Assembly (NCBI GenBank): GCA_024692565.1
Contig: JAILMN010000010.1
Coordinates: 62,001 to 126,000 of the forward strand
Reading direction: 5' to 3'
DNA: 64,000 bases
Source of the DNA: Paludibacteraceae bacterium
Lineage (GTDB): Bacteria > Bacteroidota > Bacteroidia > Bacteroidales > Paludibacteraceae
Of the stretch, positions 8,506-17,352 are shown piece after piece. Each line of letters begins with the position of its first letter. The stretch's first letter is position 1. The translations under genes and the position numbers were made by a program. The notes beneath the pieces are model-generated. The model was given only the letters and a program-made list of their open reading frames with translations. It did not search any database and had not been told where the DNA came from.

Positions 8506-11500
8506 GAACAATCAGTTTAGTGGTGATACGTTCGCCATTCTGCTCGGATACCACGATATAAATACCGCGAGCCGGAGTGCCGTTTACCGGACGACCCATC
8601 GTGTCGTAGATACCGCGTACCTGCGAAGCAGTGTTGTCGGTGTTGATGGTACGACTCGGAGTCACCTCATCAAAAGTCTGAGGACAGGTATAAAGGGTCT
8701 TACCGTCAGTGGTCGTCAGGCGGCAGTGGTACTGAATCGTCGTACCGCTCAGTCCTTTCGGATCATACAGACGCTGCATCGTTTCGCCTGCCATTTCAGC
8801 GCCGTCAGCAAACCACTGATAGCCATTGAAACGTCCTTCTTTATTACTGATAAAGAGCACGTCAGTCCATTTGCTATATACGTGTCCGGATAGTGCGATT
8901 GTGAACGATACAGGTGCTGTAGATTCGCAGTCCACACCTGTCTCGCCGGACGAGATGACTGCCGAATAGTCGCCTGCTTCCATGCTTGTGAGCGAGAAGA
9001 CGATGTCCGTGCCATCCATCGAGCCGGCATAATGACTGCCGTTGACAGCAATGTCAAAGATGTCCGGATTGCCGTTAGCAACAGTGAACGGAATACGCAC
9101 TTCGTTCGCGCTGTCGCACGTCATCGCTACCGTGCCTACGGTGATACGCGGTACGGCATTGATGGTAAGAATTAGACTATCGAAGCCATTCTTAAAGGAA
9201 TCGGTGCCGATATACGGTGCCTGCGGATAAACGGTACCTTTCCACGTAAGCGTTTGACCTTCACAGATCGTAGTGTCTAATTTCTCGCAGTTCTGACGTT
9301 GCGGCGCTGCACTTTGAGCGGTCTTTTTGTTTGCCGGTGCAGCCTCGAAATACGCTTCCCAATTACGGACGGTTGCTAACTCATCTGACAGCACGATGGA
9401 TTTGGTATAAGTGCCTTGCACGTCAATCGGTTTGGCAATCACATCGCTATATTTATATACGGTGTCGCGGTCGATATCGCGGATGCAGAGTTTGCCCTGC
9501 GCATTGCGATATGTGACATTCATATTCACGGTGAACTTCGAGTCATTACAATTCATATCAACCGTCGTTGCGGTGAAGGCATCTACTTGCGGTTCGTGAG
9601 CTTTGACAACAAACACCTGTTGAGATTTCACGTTCTGCGAAACACTACTAATAGGATGGAATTGAATATCATCCAGCGCGAAGTCATTGCCTACCTTCAA
9701 TTCTTTTGTGTTCATATTAACCACGGAGATAACGATGTCGTCGTAGTCCTGTTTCGCGGTAAATGTCTCTGACAATTGATGCCAAATATTATTACGATAC
9801 GCTGCATCACTCAGTTTAAGCAACTTGCGCGATTTTGCAATCAGCGCACCTGCTTTTGTTTCAATGCGGAACTCAAACTCAGCGGCATTGTCCATTTCAC
9901 CGTAGTTATTAATGTTTGCCGCCCAGAAGGAGAGCACATATGTCGTTCCTTTTTTGAGTTTAAGTTTCGGATGTTGTGCGGTCGTTGCGCACCAAGCTTT
10001 CATATTGGCTCCTTCTGAACCTGATTTCGCATCGAAAAGGGCAAAATTTACTCCATCGCGTGCTTTCACTTGGGCAAAGGAGGGAGCAAAGTTACCGGCA
10101 TTGCGTATGATGGCGAAACCATTGTCTTTGTATGTCAATCCAGGGTTAACAGAAGTGTTATTATAAAAATCCAATTGAGCGGAAGCAGTAGTTGGGAAAG
10201 TACCCCAATAATCATATTCGCTCACTTTTTTCGCGGTATAATCCCAAGTATCTTCATAACTGCCATTGGTCATCAAGTTCTCCATCGAACCAGGAGCCGG
10301 ATTGTATTCTTTATAGATATACGTTACGGTAGAGTCGTGTCCGATAGCGTCAATTACCAGCTTTTTAGATGCAGATGGGATAGTATCCACATCGCCGGTT
10401 AGTTCGTTTTTCTTCAACCACACGAATTTATTTGCCGCGATGGTGTCGGCAGGGATTAATACATACTGAACACCTATCAGCGAATCCAAGGTAGTAGTGT
10501 CCGCTGCAATGGTAGCATTTGGCACATCAATTTCTATTTCATATGAACAAGCTTCGCTACCTCCTTCAAAATGTGCAGTTGCGGTAGTTTTCTGGCCGTC
10601 TGTGGTTGCAGCAGGTACGTTAGATAACGAGAAGGACTGCGGACTCTTTGGAGAGTTAATCGTCAGCGATTGTCCTTGACATTCGATAATCAGCTTCTTA
10701 CCGTTCGCCTCACCAAAAGCAACCATTCCATCGAGTGTGAAAGTGTTATTATCTGCATTCACAGCAGAGTTGGCAGTTTCAAAAGCAGTAATGTCACAAT
10801 CCAATTCACAGCCTTTCGGATTGGTCTTAACATGTATCAGTCGGCGACCTCCCGGATCAATCGAATAGAGGTAGTAATAAACGCCTCCGCTGGGAATTGT
10901 AACAGGAAGAGTAGTTAAGAAATCTTTGTCGAATTCCTCAACTCGCTCTTTACCGATTGTCTTATCGGTATTGTCAGTGTAGTCATCCAGCGAAGTCCAA
11001 TTGGTCTTGTTTGATGAGAAAAGCCATGTGTGACGATAGACATTTTCGTACTCATAATTGGTGCGATCGGTACGAATCTTAGGATGTAACGAGAAGGCCG
11101 TTCCTGCTGCACTCGGGCAAACCTCCATTTCTTCCTGTGTTACACTTGAAATGGTACTTTTGATATCATTGATAGAGGGTGTGTAAATATGCCATTCAGC
11201 TTCCCCGTCACAACTAGAACCGCCTTTCCAGAATTTATACAACACATTGCAGCCGGCATAATCAGGAATGACTAAATTGCATGTTCTATTCCAAACCTCA
11301 CCATCATTAAAATTAGCTTCAGGATGGGCGGGGTCTTTACGGACGAGAATAAGATGATCGTAGTTCTTCCCTTCCGGTAGAGTCGCAGTAAAAACGTTGG
11401 GCTCCAAATAGGTAAGTTGCACCCATTCATTACCACTCTGACCATATAGATAGAGCCAAAGAACAGCATAACTTTCATCCCATTTAAAACGATGTTCTGC

Positions 11501-11641
11501 TTCATTCGGATCAGCGGGATCGTGTGTGGCTGTCTGATCTGTATTGACGCGGATCACATCGTCTTTGTAAAAAGTACGTGCGTTCACTCCGAGCGCGAGG
11601 CTCATCAAGAGACTGAATACAATAAATCGTGTTGTTTTCAT
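8498..11641 (-). CDS. 1047-aa secreted multidomain surface protein with T9SS type A-like C-terminus
   Basis: Signal peptide (MKTTRFIVFSLLMSLALGVNA) followed by an N-terminal starch-binding-module-like region (KWDESYAVLWLYLYG, GCNVLYKFWKGG), several Ig-like stretches, and a carbohydrate-binding-like domain around residues 480-680 (NLMTNGSYEDTWD, FALFDAKSGS, YVLSFWAANINN, FALDDIQFHP). Next comes one copy of the CDS-type module that is repeated in the giant protein (DTTICEGQTLTWKGTVYP ... GFDSLILTINAVP), and then a C-terminal domain ending GIYIVVSEQNGERITTKLIV-HE. That ending matches T9SS type A sorting domains (G-IYIV...K+IV). It is likely an exported and anchored glycan- or mucin-binding protein. 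Located 12 nt downstream of the OmpA-family gene. Confidence 0.75.
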   Translation of the reverse strand: MKTTRFIVFSLLMSLALGVNARTFYKDDVIRVNTDQTATHDPADPNEAEHRFKWDESYAVLWLYLYGQSGNEWVQLTYLEPNVFTATLPEGKNYDHLILVRKDPAHPEANFNDGEVWNRTCNLVIPDYAGCNVLYKFWKGGSSCDGEAEWHIYTPSINDIKSTISSVTQEEMEVCPSAAGTAFSLHPKIRTDRTNYEYENVYRHTWLFSSNKTNWTSLDDYTDNTDKTIGKERVEEFDKDFLTTLPVTIPSGGVYYYLYSIDPGGRRLIHVKTNPKGCELDCDITAFETANSAVNADNNTFTLDGMVAFGEANGKKLIIECQGQSLTINSPKSPQSFSLSNVPAATTDGQKTTATAHFEGGSEACSYEIEIDVPNATIAADTTTLDSLIGVQYVLIPADTIAANKFVWLKKNELTGDVDTIPSASKKLVIDAIGHDSTVTYIYKEYNPAPGSMENLMTNGSYEDTWDYTAKKVSEYDYWGTFPTTASAQLDFYNNTSVNPGLTYKDNGFAIIRNAGNFAPSFAQVKARDGVNFALFDAKSGSEGANMKAWCATTAQHPKLKLKKGTTYVLSFWAANINNYGEMDNAAEFEFRIETKAGALIAKSRKLLKLSDAAYRNNIWHQLSETFTAKQDYDDIVISVVNMNTKELKVGNDFALDDIQFHPISSVSQNVKSQQVFVVKAHEPQVDAFTATTVDMNCNDSKFTVNMNVTYRNAQGKLCIRDIDRDTVYKYSDVIAKPIDVQGTYTKSIVLSDELATVRNWEAYFEAAPANKKTAQSAAPQRQNCEKLDTTICEGQTLTWKGTVYPQAPYIGTDSFKNGFDSLILTINAVPRITVGTVAMTCDSANEVRIPFTVANGNPDIFDIAVNGSHYAGSMDGTDIVFSLTSMEAGDYSAVISSGETGVDCESTAPVSFTIALSGHVYSKWTDVLFISNKEGRFNGYQWFADGAEMAGETMQRLYDPKGLSGTTIQYHCRLTTTDGKTLYTCPQTFDEVTPSRTINTDNTASQVRGIYDTMGRPVNGTPARGIYIVVSEQNGERITTKLIVHE

Positions 11642-11653
11642 ATCGTTGCCTCC

Positions 11654-13231
11654 TTATTTCTTTAAGTCATTTTGGGTTTGTACAACTTTCACTTCCGCAC
11701 GGCGGTCAAGCGGTAACTCGTGGTTGAGGTTCTCTTCGTTCGGCACGAGCGAGCCATGACCGATGACGATTACGCGATCTTTGCGGATACCTTTGTCAAT
11801 GAGGAATTTAGCTACCGCTTTTGCACGGTTGTAAGCCAATTTCTCGTTGTGCTTACGTTGACCTTCTTCCGAAGCGTGACCGTCGATAGCGATCTTTGCA
11901 TCCGGCACTTTATTCAGCACACTTACGATGGACGACAGGTAGTTCTGCGATTCTTCGCTTAACTTATGACTATCGAAATCGAAGTAGATCTTATTGAATT
12001 TCTCAACCTCTTCCGCAGCTTTCGCAATATGCGCGCGGGTGAGTGTATCGATGCGTTCGCTTAACAAGGTGTCGCTACGCGGGATCAACTCAACCATCGT
12101 ATCCTGACGTGTGAAATAGTCGAAATAGTCGATGATGTTATGTTTGTCCGGTGCGATATAATGCCAGTGAATACCGACCTTTAAACCTGCCTCGAACGGA
12201 TGAGAAGCACCTGCCAAATCGGTAGCGTATGCACCTTTGTATTCGTCCATAAAGGTGAAGGTGTCGTCTTTCCAACCAATCGGCGTCTTGGTCGAACCGT
12301 TCGCATCGTTGGCAACCATATTGAAATAACCGCCCAAGAAGAAATCAATCTGTTTGGTAAGCGGAATCAACGCGCCAAAGTCCGCGAAGACCGCTACTTG
12401 CGGACGAACGCTCAGCGTGCCTTGTGCGCAAGGTTCGTTGGTATAGTCTTTGGTCTGGAACTCGTGCATGCCGTCCAGCGTCAAATCCCAAGCAGGGTAG
12501 TAACCCGTGTGACGAATCTCACCTTCGACAACCTTGTATTTCTTTGACACTGCGAACGAAGGAGCTACACCTACTGCCGCGAAGATGCGTGCTTTCCAAT
12601 CTTCTTTCTGATATTGGAATTGCAGCGAGATAGGGATGCCGAGGTTATGAATCGTCTGCCGTTCATTCCAGCGGTTGACGGTAGCCGTGTGGTCATAGTG
12701 CTGCTCGGTGTCCGTATCGATCTGGTCGAGCCATGTGTACGGGCCGCCTATATGCGCCATCGAGGTGTAGTTGGTGAACCATAAACCTGCGCCGATACCC
12801 CAGTTCGGATGGAAGAAATAAGCGTACTGCAGTTGAAGCAAAGCGGAGAATGAACCCGAAACGCTGTTGTTCGCGCCGTTCAGGTTATAGAACAAACTAC
12901 CGTAACCCAAACCTACGTGCGCTTCGATATAATGTCCTTTGCGATCCGCAGAGTCCGCGTGCACAATCTCTTCGCGCTGTTTGGCTACGCTGTCCGGCAC
13001 AAAAGCGATGCTGGTCAACGTATCCGTGAAATACTGAATGGTTCGGGTCTCTACACGAACCAAACTGTCGGGTTTACGCTTCATCTCTTTCGTCTCTTTG
13101 GTAGCGAAAGACTGCTCGGAGACCTCCGTACGTTCAGGACTCTGCGCTTCCCGCAACGTACGCACGGTGTCGTTTTGTGCCAACACCGTCGGTGCCCATA
13201 TAGCTAATACGAATAACCAGGCTTTTCTCAT
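11654..13231 (-). CDS. OmpA-family outer-membrane protein with N-terminal barrel
   Basis: 525 aa. A signal peptide (cleavage after VLAQ region) is followed by a charged linker, then a beta-barrel of about residues 100-360 rich in aromatic alternation (YIEAHVGLGYGSLFYNL, WGIGAGLWFTNY, IDFFLGGYFNMVAN). The C-terminus is an OmpA peptidoglycan-binding domain: KIYFDFDSHKLSEESQNYL, DGHASEEG, and DRRAEVKV with the conserved D/R pair. It probably anchors the outer membrane to peptidoglycan and may present the co-transcribed surface protein that follows. A tRNA-Arg lies 35 nt upstream on the same strand, and no clear promoter is seen between them. Confidence 0.88.
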   Translation of the reverse strand: MRKAWLFVLAIWAPTVLAQNDTVRTLREAQSPERTEVSEQSFATKETKEMKRKPDSLVRVETRTIQYFTDTLTSIAFVPDSVAKQREEIVHADSADRKGHYIEAHVGLGYGSLFYNLNGANNSVSGSFSALLQLQYAYFFHPNWGIGAGLWFTNYTSMAHIGGPYTWLDQIDTDTEQHYDHTATVNRWNERQTIHNLGIPISLQFQYQKEDWKARIFAAVGVAPSFAVSKKYKVVEGEIRHTGYYPAWDLTLDGMHEFQTKDYTNEPCAQGTLSVRPQVAVFADFGALIPLTKQIDFFLGGYFNMVANDANGSTKTPIGWKDDTFTFMDEYKGAYATDLAGASHPFEAGLKVGIHWHYIAPDKHNIIDYFDYFTRQDTMVELIPRSDTLLSERIDTLTRAHIAKAAEEVEKFNKIYFDFDSHKLSEESQNYLSSIVSVLNKVPDAKIAIDGHASEEGQRKHNEKLAYNRAKAVAKFLIDKGIRKDRVIVIGHGSLVPNEENLNHELPLDRRAEVKVVQTQNDLKK

Positions 13232-13266
13232 GGCATTATGAGTTTTATGTGTTTTTCTTATGTGTT

Positions 13267-13338
13267 TGTGATCCGCCCGAGAATCGAACTCGGATTTGAG
13301 CTTTAGGAGAGCCCCGTTCTATCCATTGAACTAGCAGA
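13267..13338 (-). tRNA. tRNA-Arg (anticodon CCT)
   Basis: 72 nt. Acceptor GATCTGC/GCGGATC pairs with one G-T wobble. D arm is GTTC/GAAC. The anticodon loop CTCCTAA gives anticodon CCT, decoding AGG. T arm is CGAG..TTCGATT..CTCG. CCA is not encoded. It is embedded between the DUF2461 gene (6 nt away) and the OmpA gene. Confidence 0.93.
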
Positions 13339-13344
13339 TCGTGA

Positions 13345-14055
13345 TTAGCATCTACTCGGGAACTCGCCGTATTCCTCAAACGTGTAGTTCAAAAAATCAT
13401 TCATCGGTTTTGCTGCTGCGGCTATCTCTGTTATTTTATCGATGAATGCAGGCGAACTGACTTCTGCATCGGTCAGCGGAGTGCTGAACGTATAGGTCTT
13501 ATGCTTCAGCCAATCAATATGTTTGAACTCCGGATCAAAACCTGCCGGTGCTTTCTTGAGCACGCCCCAGTACGGATCAAAATCTTGGTCGAAATATTTT
13601 TTCCAAGATGGCGCCGCCATGATCTCTTCCACTTCTTCATAATTGGCTTCAATCTCCTTGCGCAACGCGTCGAGCAGTTCTTTGCTTGGATCCCATATGC
13701 CTCCGGCGAACATACATTGACCGGGTTGAATATGTACGTAATAGCCGCCGCGCATCGATTTCTTACCGAAGGTCTTCGGTTGACCGGGTACACCGGACGC
13801 TGGGAAACAACCGAACCACTCTTTGTACGGTCGTTTGTCATGACTGAATCGCACGTCGCGGTAGATGCGCCAGATACAATCTTTCGGTTGTAGAACCGCC
13901 AGCGAAGGATCCAGTTCTGCAAGACGACGGATATATTCCCTGGAAAACTCCACGAATCGAGCATAGCACTCTTGGTACCACCCCTTGTTCTCGGCAAACC
14001 ACTCACGGTTATTATTTGCCGACAACTCGCTTAGGAATTTAAGGATTTCATGCAT
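13345..14055 (-). CDS. DUF2461/TIGR02453 family protein
   Basis: A 236-aa protein of the widespread but functionally unassigned DUF2461 family. It has the family signatures FLSELSANNNREWFAENK at the N-terminus, WRIYRDVRFSHDKRPYKEWF (about residues 65-85), GGYYVHIQPGQCMFAGGIW and a C-terminal LNYTFEEYGEFPS. The ATG at 14055 is preferred over an in-frame upstream codon at 14076 because the family begins at this point; it overlaps the end of rfbD by 25 nt. Third gene of the rfbC-rfbD group. Confidence 0.85.
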   Translation of the reverse strand: MHEILKFLSELSANNNREWFAENKGWYQECYARFVEFSREYIRRLAELDPSLAVLQPKDCIWRIYRDVRFSHDKRPYKEWFGCFPASGVPGQPKTFGKKSMRGGYYVHIQPGQCMFAGGIWDPSKELLDALRKEIEANYEEVEEIMAAPSWKKYFDQDFDPYWGVLKKAPAGFDPEFKHIDWLKHKTYTFSTPLTDAEVSSPAFIDKITEIAAAAKPMNDFLNYTFEEYGEFPSRC

Positions 14056-14876
14056 CGTCTTAAACCGTCCATCCAATGTGGTATTTCTACATCAAAGGTC
14101 TTTTTGAATTTCGATTTGTCCAAAACGCTATAGTGGGGACGCGGGGTCTTGTATTGATATTCTTCCGATAAAATCGGACGAACTTTGCACGTCGTGACGC
14201 CTGCCAACTCGTGAATGACCAATGTGAAATCATACCACGAGCACACTCCTTCGTTCGTGAAATGATATACACCCGGGCGCCAAATAGGCGATTCAATCAC
14301 CGTGAAGATAGCCTGTGCCAGGTCAGCCGCATAAGTAGGCGTACCAATCTGGTCGAATACCACACCTAACTCCTGACGCTCCTTGCCCAAACGAATCATC
14401 GTCTTCACGAAGTTATTGCCGAAAGTCGAATAGAGCCACGCCGTGCGCAGGATAACCGCCTCCGGACAAACAGCCAACAGACGCTTCTCTCCTTCATACT
14501 TCGTGCGACCGTACGCCGTGCGCGGAGCAACCACATCATCCTCGCGACAAGGCACATGCTCGTCACCCGAGAACACATAATCCGTGCTGATGTGTATCAC
14601 GCGCACACCTTGCGAACCCAGAACTCCTGCGGCATCCGCGTTGATTTTCAGCGCAGTAGCCTCATCTTCTTCCGCTTTGTCCACATTCGTGTAAGCGGCA
14701 CAATTGATGATCAACTCAATCTTGTTTGCTGTCACAAAAGCCTTCACAGCTGCTGCATCGGTGATGTCCAACTCCGCTACGTCCGTGAACCAGTACCGGT
14801 GCTTCATGTGCTGCTTGGCCAATACCTGTACTTCATTGCCCAACTGGCCGTTACTTCCTGTTACAAGAATATTCAT
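14031..14876 (-). CDS. rfbD: dTDP-4-dehydrorhamnose reductase
   Basis: A 281-aa short-chain dehydrogenase (EC 1.1.1.133) catalysing the last step of dTDP-L-rhamnose synthesis for surface polysaccharide. NAD(P)-binding motif TGSNGQLG is at residues 6-13, followed by NCAAYTNVDKAE, STDYVFSG and the YGRTKYEGE catalytic YxxxK. Immediately downstream of rfbC (1-nt gap) and overlapping the DUF2461 gene. rfbA and rfbB are not in this window. Confidence 0.95.
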   Translation of the reverse strand: MNILVTGSNGQLGNEVQVLAKQHMKHRYWFTDVAELDITDAAAVKAFVTANKIELIINCAAYTNVDKAEEDEATALKINADAAGVLGSQGVRVIHISTDYVFSGDEHVPCREDDVVAPRTAYGRTKYEGEKRLLAVCPEAVILRTAWLYSTFGNNFVKTMIRLGKERQELGVVFDQIGTPTYAADLAQAIFTVIESPIWRPGVYHFTNEGVCSWYDFTLVIHELAGVTTCKVRPILSEEYQYKTPRPHYSVLDKSKFKKTFDVEIPHWMDGLRRCMKSLNS

Positions 14877-14877
14877 A

Positions 14878-15426
14878 TTAGAAAGGATTGTCTAAATTCT
14901 TCAATGTCGGATGCTTCGTATCTTTCTCGCTGATGATTCGCGCTTCTTCGGGTATCTGCCAATCGATTGCCAAGTCTGGATCGCTCAGCAGCAGTCCTCC
15001 GTCCGCCTCGGGATGATAGAGATTGTCACATTTGTAGGTAAAAATAGCCGTTTCGCTCAGCACGGAGAAACCGTGTGCAAAACCACGGGGAATAAAGAAC
15101 TGACGTTTGTTCTCTTCGCTCAACTCTACGCTAAACCACTTACCGAAAGTCGGGCTGTCTTTGCGCAAATCAACCGCTATGTCTAACACACGACCTACCG
15201 TGCAACTAACCAACTTAGCCTGCGTATAAGGCGGGCGCTGAAAATGCAATCCGCGTACCACGCCGTATGACGAACAACTTTGGTTGTCCTGCACAAACTG
15301 CGCATCGATTCCCGCCTCGCGGTAACGCTCTTCATTGTACGTCTCAACGAAATATCCGCGCGCGTCACGGAAGACCCGCGGCTCCACAATCAATAGTCCT
15401 TCAATAGGGGTTTTAATGATCTCCAT
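14878..15426 (-). CDS. rfbC: dTDP-4-dehydrorhamnose 3,5-epimerase
   Basis: A 182-aa RmlC-type cupin epimerase (EC 5.1.3.13). Conserved segments: EPRVFRDARGYFVETYN, VQDNQSCSSYGVVRGLHFQ with the catalytic His, GRVLDIAVDLR, and IPRGFAHGFSVLSE. The open frame extends 70 codons further upstream, but the ATG at 15426 begins the conserved protein and sits about 20 nt after the promoter, so the longer version is rejected. Confidence 0.95.
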   Translation of the reverse strand: MEIIKTPIEGLLIVEPRVFRDARGYFVETYNEERYREAGIDAQFVQDNQSCSSYGVVRGLHFQRPPYTQAKLVSCTVGRVLDIAVDLRKDSPTFGKWFSVELSEENKRQFFIPRGFAHGFSVLSETAIFTYKCDNLYHPEADGGLLLSDPDLAIDWQIPEEARIISEKDTKHPTLKNLDNPF

Positions 15427-15450
15427 GGTGATAATTAACAAAAAAGTGCG

Positions 15451-15482
15451 CAAATTTACAACTTTTTTTGCATATATGCAAA
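15451..15482 (-). promoter_or_regulatory. Promoter for rfbC-rfbD
   Basis: Minus strand TTTG (15482-15479), 20 nt, TAAATTTG (15458-15451). The -33 region is part of a perfect 16-bp palindrome TTTGCATATATGCAAA (15467-15482). Confidence 0.65.
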
Positions 15483-15507
15483 TAAATTTACGTTTTTGTA
15501 ACAAAAA

Positions 15508-15539
15508 TTTGGAAATTTCAAAAAAAAGCAGTACCTTTG
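15508..15539 (+). promoter_or_regulatory. Promoter for panC-pdxB
   Basis: TTTG (15508-15511), 20 nt, TACCTTTG (15532-15539). If the transcript starts a few bases later, an ATG at 15548 would be almost leaderless, so the ATG at 15566 is favoured for panC. Confidence 0.65.
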
Positions 15540-15565
15540 TGCCCGCAATGAATAAAAATACAATC

Positions 15566-16423
15566 ATGCAAATCATCACAACAAAAAAAGACTTGCAAGC
15601 AGCGGTCAGCGCTTGCAAAGCAGCAGGGCGAACCATCGGTTTGGTGCCTACGATGGGTGCGTTGCATCAGGGACACGCATCGCTGGTGAGACGCGCTGTA
15701 GCGGACAATGACGTGTGCATCGTTTCCGTCTTTGTCAACCCGACCCAATTCAACAACAAAGAGGACTTGGCGAAATACCCGCGTAACATCGAGCGCGATG
15801 CGGAATTGCTCAGCAGCATCGGTGCGCAATATGTATTCGCTCCAACGCCAGAAGAGATGTACTCTGCCGAAGAAATGAACACCACTTTTGCCTTCGATTT
15901 TGCTGGCTTAGACCAAGTGATGGAGGGCAAAATGCGTCCCGGACATTTCAACGGTGTCGTACAAGTGGTTAGCCGACTCTTCTATCTCACCCAACCCGAC
16001 AAAGCGTATTTCGGCGAAAAAGACTTCCAGCAACTTGCCATCATTCATCACATGGTGGAGCGCAGCTCGATGGCCGGCACATTCGGCAACCTGCAGATCA
16101 TCGACTGCCCCATCGTACGCGAAGAATCCGGTTTGGCTCTCTCCAGCCGTAACGAACGTCTGTCGGCGGAAGAAAAACAGATCGCTTTAGGTATATCCAA
16201 AACGCTGTTTTCTTCGTTGAAATGGGCGAAATCTGCATCTATGGCAGAAGTGCAACAGCGCGTCATCGACACTATCAATGCCGTCGATGGTTTGGAGGTT
16301 GAGTATTACGAAATAGTGGATCAATCAACACTTCTTCCGACCAACACCTTCGATCACGCAATCGGTTGTGTCACAGTCTATTGCGGTCCCGTACGCCTGA
16401 TTGATAATATCAAATACGCGTGA
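15566..16423 (+). CDS. panC: pantothenate synthetase
   Basis: A 285-aa pantoate-beta-alanine ligase (EC 6.3.2.1), the last step of pantothenate synthesis. ATP-site motif PTMGALHQGHASLV with the HxGH signature, then FVNPTQFNNKEDL, YFGEKDFQQL and RLSAEEK following the KMSK-like PIVREESGLALSSRN. Start at 15566 (MQIITTKKDL) matches family length; an ATG at 15548 adds six residues. Overlaps pdxB by four bases (GTGA). Confidence 0.96.
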   Translation: MQIITTKKDLQAAVSACKAAGRTIGLVPTMGALHQGHASLVRRAVADNDVCIVSVFVNPTQFNNKEDLAKYPRNIERDAELLSSIGAQYVFAPTPEEMYSAEEMNTTFAFDFAGLDQVMEGKMRPGHFNGVVQVVSRLFYLTQPDKAYFGEKDFQQLAIIHHMVERSSMAGTFGNLQIIDCPIVREESGLALSSRNERLSAEEKQIALGISKTLFSSLKWAKSASMAEVQQRVIDTINAVDGLEVEYYEIVDQSTLLPTNTFDHAIGCVTVYCGPVRLIDNIKYA

Positions 16424-17352
16424 GAATTGTTTGTGATTCCCATATTCCTTTTATCGTAGAAGCCATCCGCAACGCCTGGCCTCATGTTGATATTTGTCCG
16501 TTGAAACCGGAGGAAATCGATGCTGACGCAGTACGAAATGCCGATGTGCTTGTCGCGCGTACGCGTACAAAAGTCAAAGAAGCATTGCTCTCCGGCTCAG
16601 CGGTCAAATTGGTTTGTACCGCAACCATCGGCTTCGACCATATCGACGCCGCTTATTGCAAGTCCCATCATATCCGTTGGACTTCCTGCCCTGGCTGCAA
16701 TGCGCAAGCCGTTTGTGACTATCTCGAAGAAGCACTCAACGAGCTGAATGCATGTGGAACGATTGGCATCGTCGGTGTAGGGCATGTAGGCTCGTTAGTT
16801 GCCCAAATGGCGGAGCGCAAAGGACTTAAAGTGCTGCTCAATGACCCGCCTAAACACGTCGGAGTCGCCTTAGAGACAATCGCCGCGAAAGCCGATATCA
16901 TCACTTTTCACACGCCTCTGGATGCTTCAACGTATCATCTTTGTGATGCATCATTCCTCTCCCTGTGCAAACCTAACGCGCTCATTATCAACGCCGCACG
17001 TGGAGGAGTGGTAGATGAGCAAGCCTTACTGCGCAGCGGACATCCCTATATCATAGACACCTGGGAGAACGAACCCGATATAGATCCCGCGGTATTGCAA
17101 CACGCCCGATTTGCTACAATGCATATTGCCGGTTATTCGGTGCAAGGCAAGCGGAATGCCTCGCAGATGTGTCTCGATGAAATCGCAGCAACATTCGGCT
17201 TAAACCACATCGATATCTCGAAATCTCCTTACCTCGCCCAAGAAAAAGGAGATTCAGCACCAGGCTGGATCTCCCGTATCTCTACTCAACTCAAAGCTAA
17301 TCCTACTGCTTTTGAGACTCTGCGCAAAGCTTATCCACTGCGCGAAGAATAG
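16420..17352 (+). CDS. pdxB: erythronate-4-phosphate dehydrogenase
   Basis: A 310-aa D-2-hydroxyacid dehydrogenase assigned to PdxB (vitamin B6 synthesis, EC 1.1.1.290). Evidence is MRIVCDSHIPFIVEA at the start, CTATIGFDHID, the NAD motif GIVGVGHVGSLVA, the catalytic Arg in NAARGGVVDE, Glu in DTWENEPDID and His in MHIAGYSVQGKRNA, the last being PdxB-specific. The C-terminal dimerisation region is shorter than in E. coli (378 aa). GTG start overlapping the panC stop implies translational coupling. Its 3' end overlaps the convergent peptidase gene by 50 nt. Confidence 0.85.
   Translation: MRIVCDSHIPFIVEAIRNAWPHVDICPLKPEEIDADAVRNADVLVARTRTKVKEALLSGSAVKLVCTATIGFDHIDAAYCKSHHIRWTSCPGCNAQAVCDYLEEALNELNACGTIGIVGVGHVGSLVAQMAERKGLKVLLNDPPKHVGVALETIAAKADIITFHTPLDASTYHLCDASFLSLCKPNALIINAARGGVVDEQALLRSGHPYIIDTWENEPDIDPAVLQHARFATMHIAGYSVQGKRNASQMCLDEIAATFGLNHIDISKSPYLAQEKGDSAPGWISRISTQLKANPTAFETLRKAYPLREE

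Noticed and set aside
14878..15636. Longer rfbC product starting at 15636
   Set aside because: The extra 70 residues cross the rfbC promoter and the panC start on the other strand and are not part of the RmlC family.
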